NCBI GenBank assembly: GCA_029202445.1
Contig: CP119321.1
Span: forward strand, 1,798,001 to 1,862,000
Length of the DNA: 64,000 nucleotides
Source of the DNA: Candidatus Microbacterium phytovorans
Lineage (GTDB): Bacteria > Actinomycetota > Actinomycetes > Actinomycetales > Microbacteriaceae
Reading direction: 5' to 3'
How positions within the stretch are numbered: position 1 is the first letter of the stretch; the number at the start of each line of letters is the position of its first letter. The position numbers and the translations under genes are program-made. Under the pieces are notes generated by a model. The model searched no databases. It saw nothing but the letters and a program-made list of their open reading frames with translations, and was not told the origin of the DNA. This document shows positions 9,635 to 17,100 of this stretch, one piece after another.

Positions 9635-11638
9635 TCAGTAGCTCCATCCGATGAGGTCGTGCGGGAACACCTTCTTAGCGACTCCATCCACCTTAATGTC
9701 GATGTGGAGGTGTGGCCCGGTGACGCATCCCTTGTTGCCGGAGTAGCCGATGAGGTCTCCTGCCTTCACGGTCTGACCATTGCTGACGGTGAACGAGTTC
9801 AGGTGGGCGTAATCGAACCGGTACGAACGGCCATCGCGGCTGGAGTTGACGATCAGGTCCTGCTGAGTCCGACCGATAGCCTCCGGAACGGGGCACCACG
9901 ACGACTCCACCTTGTAGGGCGCGGGGATACTGACTGTGCCGCCGTACATGGCGTAGACGGGCGTTCCGATCGGCACGGGGAAGTCGTCACCGTTGTGGCC
10001 GGCGTAGGTGGTGAGCTTCCCGTGAGGCTGGATCGGGTAGACCCACCCGTTCATCCCGGGCAGCGTCGTCGAACTTCCCCCGCCTCCCCCGCCGCAGTTC
10101 GGTTCGCTAGCGACAAATCCGATGGTGCCCTTCGGGACGAGGCCGTTGACCGTGGTGTTGAAGTCGGCGTCGGCGACCCAGTCTCCCCACAGCAGTCGAT
10201 GCCATGTGGAGGACTTTGTGGTTCCTGGCGTCGCACTGCCGTCGACACCCTGTCCGTTCGTCACACCACAGACGACCGGCAGCCGCGTACCGACCGGGTA
10301 GACACGGAAGAGGGTGCTGCTCAGGTTGGCGGCGGACTGGCTTTGTGTACCGGACTGGTTGCCGGCTGTGGAGCCGGGGTAGACCTTGATCCAGCCGACG
10401 ACGTTGCGCGCCCAGACTGCCTTCCCGTTGCTGTCGTAGATCACGAGGTTCCCGTCGTCTTGGAGGAGGAGACGGTTGCCCCCAGTGCCCCAAGAGCCGG
10501 ACTCCCACCGCGCTGAGCCCCCAGAGTTGTAGGTGACGAGGTTGCCATCGCTTTGCATGACAGCGCGGGTCGCGTCACCGCCACCGGTGGCCCAGATGGC
10601 ACCGGACGGCCCATACGCGACCAGGTTTCCGTCAGTCTGCATCGTGAGCCGGTAGGTGCCGTTCGGCGAGCGGAGGCTCTTGTTTGCCGTGAGCGTCTGG
10701 TTCGCCCGCAGTATCGACGGTGCCGCAACGGTGACCGGGGCGGACGTGCGCGATAGGGCGGTGAGGTACGGGAGCGACCCGGTGACGGTCACAGTGACCG
10801 CAGCATCCTGCTGAGCGAACCCAGGGGTGAAAGTCGAGGAGGTCGCTCCGGCAACCGGGGAACCGTTGGCGGCCCACTGATAGGTGAAGGTCGCCCCTGC
10901 CGGGGCCCAGTTTCCAGCCTGCGCGGTGAGCGTCTCGCCAACCTTGGCGGCGCCGGTGATGGAGGGCGTCGCGGCCGAGTCGAACGAGCCCTTGCCGACT
11001 GACGTCGTCGCCTTCGACGTCTGTGCCACGGTGGTGTACCCGGTCTTCGTGCCGGCGACGCGCACTTTGATAGCGCTGCCATAGTCATCGGCGCTGAGCT
11101 TGTAGGAGCTGCTCTTCGCCCCGGTGATGGCCACACCGTCTCGGTACCACTGGTACTTCAAGGTCGGTGCGGGCTTCCACGTGCCCGTGGTTGCGGTCAC
11201 CGTCCCGCCGACTTTCAATGTTCCCGACACCGTGGGGGTAGGGGTCTGCGAGAACGTGCCTTTCGCGACGGTGCGCGTGCTCTTCGACACCTTGGCGACG
11301 GACGTGTAGCCCGTCTTCGAGCCGGTGACCTTGACCTTGAGGGTCTTTCCGGCATCGGCGCCGCGGAGAACGTAGGTGGACTTTGTTGCGCCGGAGATGG
11401 CCACCGAGCCTCGGTACCACTGGTACTTCAGCGTGGCCTTCGGCTTCCAGGTGCCGGGCTTCGCGGTCAGCGTGAGGCCGACCTTGGCTGTGCCCGAGAC
11501 GGTCGGCGTCGGCGCGGACGTGAACCTCGACGCGGCCGACGCGGCCTCGGTAGCAGCTCCCATGCCGAACATCAGCAGCGCAGCGATAGTGAGCGCCGCG
11601 AGCGCGCGAGCGCGACGGCTGTCGAGAATCCCCAGCAT
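9635..11638 (-). CDS. Secreted Ig-like / B-lectin / M23 metallopeptidase protein
   Basis: A 667-aa exported modular protein. A signal peptide covers ~1-36. Three Ig-like repeats begin near residues 39, 129 and 221. A bulb-type lectin domain (~313-415) has three mannose-binding motifs, MQTDGNLVAY, MQSDGNLVTY and LQDDGNLVIY, about 30 residues apart. A linker with Cys pairs and a poly-Gly stretch follows, then a C-terminal M23 peptidase domain with HNGDDF (zinc His/Asp near 546-550) and GPHLHIDI near 639. M23 enzymes cut peptidoglycan cross-bridges or stems, and the lectin module would direct the enzyme to surface glycans. It may be a cell-wall hydrolase or an antibacterial lectin-peptidase. The ATG at 11638 follows a GGGGGAGA ribosome site. 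No immunity gene is recognised beside it. Confidence 0.9.
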   Translation of the reverse strand: MLGILDSRRARALAALTIAALLMFGMGAATEAASAASRFTSAPTPTVSGTAKVGLTLTAKPGTWKPKATLKYQWYRGSVAISGATKSTYVLRGADAGKTLKVKVTGSKTGYTSVAKVSKSTRTVAKGTFSQTPTPTVSGTLKVGGTVTATTGTWKPAPTLKYQWYRDGVAITGAKSSSYKLSADDYGSAIKVRVAGTKTGYTTVAQTSKATTSVGKGSFDSAATPSITGAAKVGETLTAQAGNWAPAGATFTYQWAANGSPVAGATSSTFTPGFAQQDAAVTVTVTGSLPYLTALSRTSAPVTVAAPSILRANQTLTANKSLRSPNGTYRLTMQTDGNLVAYGPSGAIWATGGGDATRAVMQSDGNLVTYNSGGSARWESGSWGTGGNRLLLQDDGNLVIYDSNGKAVWARNVVGWIKVYPGSTAGNQSGTQSQSAANLSSTLFRVYPVGTRLPVVCGVTNGQGVDGSATPGTTKSSTWHRLLWGDWVADADFNTTVNGLVPKGTIGFVASEPNCGGGGGGSSTTLPGMNGWVYPIQPHGKLTTYAGHNGDDFPVPIGTPVYAMYGGTVSIPAPYKVESSWCPVPEAIGRTQQDLIVNSSRDGRSYRFDYAHLNSFTVSNGQTVKAGDLIGYSGNKGCVTGPHLHIDIKVDGVAKKVFPHDLIGWSY

Positions 11639-12081
11639 TTCTCCCCCAAGAAAGGCTCGCGGCGCACCCCAGATGCCCCGTTGCCTGAAGGTAACGTCTT
11701 GCCGCCTGTGCCGTCAACCGCGGCTGGCGGTGTCACTCTCAGAAATGTGGCCCGGGAAGCGGTTCTCCGCCGTGTGGAACTTGGCGTAGGTGGCGGTGCG
11801 AGTGAATCGGCGCGCGAGTCAGACTCAAATGTTAGAAAGCGAGTGAGGACCGCACCGACCCGCCTCGCCCGACATTTAGGCACACATTCGAGGTAGCCAC
11901 TCTCAATTGTGGGGACCATATCGCCAGGCTGGAGACGCCGGCTAGGTCGCCGAGCGCAACCAGCAGTTCTGGCTCTGACCCCACTCATCCGGCCCGGGTC
12001 GCGTGAACGGAAACACCCCGTCAGCGATCAGGGTTCGGGACGGACATCGAGAAGTTCCCTCAGCCACAGCTGCCGGGCGAA
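11639..12081. other. Intergenic stretch inside the island, nothing recognised
   Basis: About 440 bp between the lectin/M23 gene and the truncated acidic gene. It is somewhat richer in A/T than the backbone around 11,820-11,920. No family, RNA gene or clear terminator was recognised. Confidence 0.4.
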
Positions 12082-12379
12082 GTGGTCGTGCGGCTCCTCG
12101 AGAGCGACACCCACGAATACGTCAAGGTCGAAGCGGCCACCGAGGACGAAGCGATCGACCTCGCCGCTGACCAGTTCGCCGACCGGTACGACTCGGACGA
12201 CGAGGACGAGGACGAGGACGCTGGTGACCCCCGCGACTACCTCACCGTCGCCGGAGTGTTCCGCGGCGACGTGGACGGCTACTCCGACGAACTGGAGTTC
12301 GTACCGTGACGAACTGGAGTTCGTACCGTTCCGCAGCATGGACGAGAACACCGCCCACGACCGGCTGCAGTACGCCTGA
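12007..12379 (+). pseudogene. Acidic protein gene broken by a 22-bp tandem duplication
   Basis: The frame reads DIEKFPQPQLPGEVVVRLLE, then an acidic Asp/Glu run (DSDDEDEDEDA), then DYLTVAGVFRGDVDGYSDEL. A 22-bp segment is exactly duplicated in tandem (12286-12307 and 12308-12329). In the present sequence the first copy runs into TGA at 12307-12309. Skipping one copy restores the frame into FRSMDENTAHDRLQYA and a stop at 12377-12379. The 5' end is also uncertain: the frame opens at 12007, but the first ATG/GTG-type start is GTG 12082, inside conserved-looking sequence. Product unrecognised. It may be truncated in this strain or switch phase by slippage. Confidence 0.6.
12286..12329. repeat. 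22-bp exact tandem duplication
   Basis: Two adjacent identical 22-bp copies beginning GACGAACTGGAG and ending GTACCGT. The length is not a multiple of three, so the second copy shifts the reading frame of the gene it lies in. Confidence 0.97.
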
Positions 12380-12448
12380 GGCGCAGGTCTCTCGCTAGTC
12401 GTGAAGACGCGCTAACGTGGCCCCATCGCGTAGTCGAGAGGCATTGCC

Positions 12449-12619
12449 GTGCGCAGAGCAACGAAGGACAAGTTCATCGCTGGCGTTTGTGGCGGGCTTG
12501 CGCGACAGCTCGGCATTCCGCCACTCGCTGTGCGCGTATCGGCTGTGCTGATCGCATCGGTGGCCATCCCGGTCTACATCGTGCTGTGGGTGCTCGTCCC
12601 TACCACGACGGAGTTCTAG
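12449..12619 (+). CDS. Small PspC-domain membrane protein (56 aa)
   Basis: 56-aa protein starting MRRATKDKFIAGVCGGLARQ and ending IVLWVLVPTTTEF. It is a minimal PspC domain: the KFIAGVCGGLA-x-x-L-G-I-x-P-x-x-V-R signature at residues ~8-29, then one transmembrane helix (~31-52). PspC proteins sense or buffer membrane stress in the phage-shock response; in actinobacteria they are often single-domain. The GTG start has a GAGAGG ribosome site 8-9 nt upstream. It is carried on the island, convergent with the secreted Ig-like gene at 12680. Confidence 0.85.
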   Translation: MRRATKDKFIAGVCGGLARQLGIPPLAVRVSAVLIASVAIPVYIVLWVLVPTTTEF

Positions 12620-12643
12620 CCTCCGGCTCGTCTACCTAAAACG

Positions 12644-12671
12644 GAGGGCGGAGGATTTCTCCCCCGCCCTC
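12644..12671. terminator. Shared terminator between convergent island genes
   Basis: Inverted repeat GAGGGCGG/CCGCCCTC with a 12-nt loop. On the minus strand it is followed by CGTTTTAGG, so it can end the 12680 gene and probably also the plus-strand PspC gene. Confidence 0.65.
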
Positions 12672-12679
12672 ACAGTCAG

Positions 12680-13627
12680 TCAGCGCTTGAACGTCCACTT
12701 TCCGTCCGCGACGACCTCCATGACGCCGGGGCCAGCCTTGATGGTCTTGGTGCCGGAGTAGCGACCGATCTCGTTCACGAGCAGATCCCAGGTGCCGGCC
12801 CGGTGGTACATGACCGCGAAGTTCGAGGAGCCCTTGTGGGTGATCTTCGCCTTTTTGAGCGACGTGGTGGAGTAGAGGAACACCCCATCGCCAGAGCTGC
12901 TGGACTTCATCGTTGGCGCGTCTGCAACGGGTGAGACAACGAGCTTCCAACGGCCGTCGGCGATGATCTCCAGGTACTTGGTCTCTCCGCGTTCGTACTT
13001 CGACAGCCCGACTGCGGTGGTCCCGCTGTACGTGCCGATTTCGTTCACCGGCAGCCCGGCAAAATCACCGTCCGCGTCCAGCCCTTGAATGATGAAGTTG
13101 CTGTCGCCGGAGTGGGTGGCCTTGATGATCGCCGCCTTCGTCCCCTTTGGCAGCTTGATGACGTCGTCGCCGGTGCCGGAACGCGTGAACGACGTGAACT
13201 TGCCGTATTCCTTCAACGCCCACGACGCAGCGACGGTGGAGGTCTTGGCTGAGGTCCGAGTGACGGACTTGAAGCCCGTCTTCGTCCCGGTTACCTTCAC
13301 CACGATCCGCTCGCCGTGCTGGGCAGCCTTGATGGTGTGAGTCGACTTGGTCGCACCGACGATCTTCGCACCGGACGCATACCACTGGTATGTCAGCGAA
13401 GTACCCTTCGTCCACTTCCCCGGTGACGCGGTGAGCTTGCTGCCGACCTTCGCGGTGCCAGTGATCTTCGGTGTCCCCGCGGTGAGGTTCTTGGCGGTGG
13501 GGTGGTAGACGGCCTGCTCGACCGCGACCGCCGGCGTTGCCGGACCTACCGCGTAGGCAGCTCCCCCTCCGACGGTCAAGCCCGCGACCAGCAGGGCCAC
13601 TGTCGCAGCCTTCACGAACACACGCAT
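12680..13627 (-). CDS. Secreted protein: one Ig-like repeat plus two tandem beta-type repeats
   Basis: A 315-aa exported protein. The signal peptide is MRVFVKAATVALLVAGLTVG onward. One Ig-like repeat (~50-133) has GTAKVGSKLTASPGKW and YQWYASGAK. It is followed by two copies of an ~80-aa unit (~137-220 and ~228-315). Each copy holds a Lys-rich strand, GxSNFxI/V, VNEIGxYSGT and a closing ADGxW (IIADGRWKLVV, VVADGKWTFKR). These units look like beta-sandwich binding modules, with no catalytic residues. ATG 13627 is chosen because GGGGAG lies 6 nt upstream; the in-frame TTG at 13633 is less likely. It probably acts at the cell surface; the ligand is unknown. Confidence 0.85.
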   Translation of the reverse strand: MRVFVKAATVALLVAGLTVGGGAAYAVGPATPAVAVEQAVYHPTAKNLTAGTPKITGTAKVGSKLTASPGKWTKGTSLTYQWYASGAKIVGATKSTHTIKAAQHGERIVVKVTGTKTGFKSVTRTSAKTSTVAASWALKEYGKFTSFTRSGTGDDVIKLPKGTKAAIIKATHSGDSNFIIQGLDADGDFAGLPVNEIGTYSGTTAVGLSKYERGETKYLEIIADGRWKLVVSPVADAPTMKSSSSGDGVFLYSTTSLKKAKITHKGSSNFAVMYHRAGTWDLLVNEIGRYSGTKTIKAGPGVMEVVADGKWTFKR

Positions 13628-14041
13628 GAGCAACTCCCCAGAGTATGGCTCCCAACGAGTGCGCTTTCCCCAGCGCGCGGGAGCGGTACCAAGACACTAT
13701 CCAGGCCACCAGGCATCCGCCAACAGAGCCCGCCGCGTACATGGCTGTCATGACTGACACCGGGAAGGCGATCGCAGGGATGATGGGACTCCTCGTCGCC
13801 TCCGGCGCAGTGGCGACGCTGTCCCTCTCGAACGCGGGGCTGTACGGGATCCTCGCTTCGTCCCTTTCGAGTGCGCAGTCGCATGCTGGCAAAGCACTGC
13901 GGGTCGGATCGCCAGAGAAGCAGGCGCTCGCACCTTGGCCGCGAAAAGTGACCGTACACGCCTTGGCGGGTACCGCCGATTCTGGAGTTCGCGCGAATCC
14001 GATGGTTCAGGCGTGGCAGCTGATCACTCGGGTCAGCGCAG
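13628..14041. other. Intergenic stretch inside the island, no firm gene
   Basis: About 410 bp. A plus-strand frame from 13741 starts MAVMTDTGKAIAGMMGLLVA and is hydrophobic for ~50 residues. It then becomes Arg-rich and atypical and has no ribosome site, so it is not called as a gene. Confidence 0.35.
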
Positions 14042-14340
14042 GTGGGCGACCTGATCGTCGGCACCAAATCCGCCTCCGGCGGGGCGACCCTCAACCAACA
14101 CGACTTCTGCCTCTACATGCTCAGCGAAGCGGATTCGCGCGACGACAAGCCGGCGTACCTGTGGCAGCCAAAGATGGCAAACGAGGTCCGGGAGTCCGTC
14201 ACCGGTGGGCAGGACTCCGCATGCTTTCACGGCTTACCTCGCGCGCACTATCGAACTCACCAACGTCGCGCTTGAGGTCGTCGCGGATCGCGTCGATGGG
14301 TTGAATCCTGAAGCGCGACACCTGTCAGCGTCGATGCGGG
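14042..14340 (+). pseudogene. Frameshifted remnant of an unknown protein gene
   Basis: Natural-looking protein sequence is split between two frames. The first part (GTG 14042) reads VGDLIVGTKSASGG, then NQHDFCLYMLSEADS and LWQPKMANEVRESVT. Around 14205 the sense continues in the +1 frame as RTPHAFTAYLARTIELTN, then VALEVVADRVDGLNPEAR. A one-base indel at about 14200-14210 explains the switch. A stop at 14021 closes the frame upstream, so the 5' end may be missing as well. Family not recognised. Confidence 0.45.
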
Positions 14341-14544
14341 TCAGGCGGCAACGCGCTCAACTCGGCATCTGTCGGCCGCCTCGAACAGGGTCGAGCCGGT
14401 TCAATGACATGTTCCCGAGGATGACCCGCTAGACGGCCAGGCTGTCGCACGTGGAAGACAGGGTTGCGGGACGCAAACTACCCGAAGGAGTCACTGGGGC
14501 GGCGACGATGACGGGAATAACGGCCGTACCACGGCTAGGCGGGA

Positions 14545-15333
14545 CTACTTCCTGGTGATGACCTTCAGCGTCTGGGTGCGGGTCTCGGTTCTCGTCTTGC
14601 TCCAGACCTTGCCGGTGAGGGTGACCGGCTCCTCCCCCATGTACTGCATCATCGCGCCGAACTTCTCGCCCTTCTTCGGGGTGATGTAGTCCTCATCGTC
14701 GTCGTAGGTGGTGGAGAACGACTCGAAAGTCCATGCTCCGTCGGTGGTCTGGCCTTCCCACCATTCGGCGTCATCGAGGTACTCGCTGGCGGTGCACTCG
14801 GAGTCGAGGTAGGCGGACCAGCTGCAGTACATCCACTCGACGTCGACGGTGAACTTCTGTGTGCCGGGCAGGTCGTACGCCTTGCATGCGATTCGCAGTC
14901 GGGCCTCCACCGAGTCTTCGCTGATGACGTCCAGGATCTGGCAGTCCGGGATCGTCACCTCGTACTGCTCGAAGGTGATCTTCTTGGTCTGCTTCACCTG
15001 GTACTTGACGGTCTGGGTGACCTTGTACGTGCCGGCCTTGAGCTTGACGGACGTCTTGTTTTTGAGGTTGACGCCCTTCTTGGTGGCAGTGATCCGCTTG
15101 GAGATGACCTTCACGTCGGAGCCGGACGTCTTCACCGACGGCTTGACGGTAACCGTCTTGCCCTTCGCGACCTTCTTCGTCGGCAGCTTCGCGATCGTCA
15201 CCGGCGCCTTGGTGGCCGCGGCGACCGGGGCAGGGGTCGCGGTCGGTGTGGTTGCGCTCGCTGCCGTGGTGACACCGCCGGCCAGAGCGACGGTAAGGGC
15301 GATGGTCGCGACGACCGTGGTCAGACGTTTCAT
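14545..15333 (-). CDS. Secreted Lys/Thr-rich hypothetical protein
   Basis: A 262-aa exported protein. The start is MKRLTTVVATIALTVALAGG (signal peptide to about residue 30), with GGGAGG upstream of ATG 15333. A Thr/Pro/Ala spacer is followed by a strongly basic beta-rich region with many Lys-Thr pairs (residues ~45-120). The C-terminal part is acidic, with four Cys (PDCQ, IACK, MYCSW, SECTAS) that could form two disulfides, and aromatic patches around DDAEWWEGQ. No known domain is recognised. The two charge-opposed halves suggest a surface-binding module plus a disulfide-stabilised domain. It is island cargo. Confidence 0.75.
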   Translation of the reverse strand: MKRLTTVVATIALTVALAGGVTTAASATTPTATPAPVAAATKAPVTIAKLPTKKVAKGKTVTVKPSVKTSGSDVKVISKRITATKKGVNLKNKTSVKLKAGTYKVTQTVKYQVKQTKKITFEQYEVTIPDCQILDVISEDSVEARLRIACKAYDLPGTQKFTVDVEWMYCSWSAYLDSECTASEYLDDAEWWEGQTTDGAWTFESFSTTYDDDEDYITPKKGEKFGAMMQYMGEEPVTLTGKVWSKTRTETRTQTLKVITRK

Positions 15334-15958
15334 GCAGGTGCCTCCCCAGAAAGCTGCAGCGCCGATAGGCGCACGCCCTGATCCTGCCATGAGATGAGGA
15401 CATTCTCATGCTGGGAAGGAAGCTATCCATCACTGCACGCTCACGTCACGCACCTCGCCGAGTGGGCCGGCGGGCCTGGTGGGGGCGACCAGCGCTCGGT
15501 TTGGGTTGCAGCACCGCCGCTGAACTCTTGGTGGTCGTAGTCGCTGCAGCGTGGGCGCTTAGGCAGGCGCATATCGCATCGCCGTAGGTGGTGGCGGTGA
15601 GCCTCGGGTGCGCGGGCTGCTTCGCCGGCGGCCGGAAGCCGCGTTCGTGTTCCACTCCCGCGACGACGTCGACGTTACCTCACAGGAAGCACCGCGCTCA
15701 GACTGTCAGCCTGCGTCGCCGACGTGGCAGTTCGCCGCTGCTCAGGCTCGCTGGACCGCTGCTAGGACCGGACGATGCGGCGAGCACTCGCTCAGCCGAC
15801 GACTCGTGGCGGGGCTGGGTGGGTGTGTACGAATGAGTGCAGGTGCTCGCTCAAGCGACGGGACGCTTCACCAAAGTCATCACTCCTGAGCGCCGCCTCG
15901 TGAAGATCCCCGATCAGCCAGATGACTTCTCACGGCCAGCGTCGCGCCCATCCGCCGC
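15334..15958. other. Decayed stretch of the island without intact genes
   Basis: About 620 bp. A short natural-looking run is seen on the plus strand from 15837 (VQVLAQATGRFTKVITPER, then RLVKIPDQPDDF), but it runs into unlike sequence after ~40 residues. It may be a gene scrap joined to the aminotransferase fragment that follows. Nothing else is recognised. Confidence 0.35.
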
Positions 15959-16303
15959 GACGCACTCGTGGATCGCGTGGCGCACCTGGGCGGCATCATG
16001 CGCGAACGCCTGCTCGGGACGCAGGAGCTCGACGACGTTGTGGGCGGCTTCCGCGGCCGTGGACCGCTACAGGGCCTGGATCTGGCCACCGACCGGACGA
16101 GCAAGCAGCCCGCGGATGCCCTGGTTGCGGCAGTCGCGCGCGAGTGCCTGACTCGCGGCCTGCATCTGAACATCGTGCAGCTGACCGGGATGGGCGGCGT
16201 CTTCAGGATGCGCCTCCGCGCATGATCGCGGAGACGAGGCTGGCCGCGGAGCTGGACACCCTCGAGTACTCACTCGTCTCCGCGCGCGCCGCCGCGCGCT
16301 GAC
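15959..16303 (+). pseudogene. C-terminal fragment of a class-III aminotransferase, frameshifted
   Basis: Only the last ~110 residues remain. They read MRERLLGTQELDDVVGGFRG, RGPLQGLDLATDRTSKQPAD, then ECLTRGLHLNIVQLTGMGGV. This is the C-terminal domain of PLP-dependent class-III (omega/acetylornithine-type, 2,2-dialkylglycine decarboxylase-like) enzymes. Where the family reads VFRIAPP, one base is missing at about 16210: the present frame stops at 16225, while the next frame continues RxAPPRMIAETRLAAELD. The lysine-bearing large domain is absent. A dead relic. Confidence 0.7.
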
Positions 16304-16312
16304 GCGTGAGCC

Positions 16313-16662
16313 TCAGCGGGGCCGCGTCGAGAAGATGAGCATCTCCGCGAACGCCTCCAGCGTGGCGTGCGCGCCGTCGAGGTCGCCGTCCGCGAGCCGC
16401 CACAGCATGGAGCCGTCCACGAGGTCGCGAAGATACAGCCGAGGACGGACGGCGGGACGGTCCACTCGATGTCCGCGCGTTTCGCGACGAACTCCAGGTA
16501 CGGATGGTAGTCCCGCCAGACGCCCCAGCCCGCGCTGGTGTCACGGACGACTTGGTCAGGCACGAGGGCTGGCTCGTCGAACTCGGCGGGAGTGAACGCG
16601 GCGAGAAGCGTCATGGCGTTCCGTCCGGTCAGGGGCGGCGAGGTTCCGTCACTGACCTCCAT
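16313..16662 (-). pseudogene. Frameshifted small gene of unknown function
   Basis: Starts MTLLAAFTPAEFDEPALVPD (ATG 16614, or ATG 16662 with 16 more residues). It continues WGVWRDYHPYLEFVAKRADI and EWTVPPSVL. Near 16440-16450 the sense moves to another frame, which reads LYLRDLVDGSMLWRLADGDL, then EAFAEMLIFSTRPR and a stop at 16313. The intact product would be ~105-120 aa and acidic. Its size and acidity recall immunity-type proteins, but no family was recognised. It is at the right end of the island. Confidence 0.5.
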
Positions 16663-16715
16663 GCGCGGCGGGGCTCCGGTGCGTGCGTCAGATGCCGGTG
16701 CGCTCAAACGCCAGC

Positions 16716-16739
16716 GGCCCCTCCGAGACGAGAGGGGCC
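16716..16739 (-). terminator. Terminator hairpin at the right end of the island
   Basis: Perfect 8-bp stem GGCCCCTC/GAGGGGCC with an 8-nt loop, just past the stop of the 16763 remnant on the minus strand. Confidence 0.5.
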
Positions 16740-16762
16740 ACCGAGTAGTGTCAGGCGTCGGG

Positions 16763-17030
16763 TCAGGGTGCGGTGGAGCAGTAGACCTGTGCGTTGCCGA
16801 AGACGGCGAGGCCGCGGACTGTGTTGCCGTTGCCGGACGAGGTGAGTCGGATGCGGTTCGCGTCGGTGATGTCCGCGGTGACCACAAGGCCCGCACCGAT
16901 TCCTCGCGTCCCGAAGTCGACGGAGGTGCACGGCTATGAGAGCGACTCCACGGCTCAACCACCGGCTCCCCTGATCGGAGTTCGCCGTCGGTAACAACCA
17001 GTACTGTCCCGCTGGCACCGCGCCAACACG
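16763..17030 (-). pseudogene. C-terminal scrap of a secreted protein, frameshifted
   Basis: Minus-strand sense reads TVLVVTDGELRSGEPVVEPW, then changes frame near 16930 and continues CTSVDFGTRGIGAGLVVTAD, GNGNTVRGLAVFGN and AQVYCSTAP to a stop at 16763. Two Cys and the beta-rich Thr/Gly/Asn composition fit the end of an exported protein. The N-terminus and signal peptide are missing. Family unknown. Confidence 0.45.
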
Positions 17031-17100
17031 GCGCCGCACACGATCGAAACGCCTATTTCTGGCCATAAGTGGCCATTCATGCGAACCAGCCGGCACAGGA

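Noticed and set aside
13741..14304. Plus-strand frame with a hydrophobic N-terminus in the island
   Set aside because: No ribosome site or -10 box, and after ~50 residues the composition becomes Arg-rich and shadow-like. Not enough to call a gene.
15446..15655. Short minus-strand frame in the decayed part of the island
   Set aside because: No start context, no recognisable motif and biased composition. Treated as chance.
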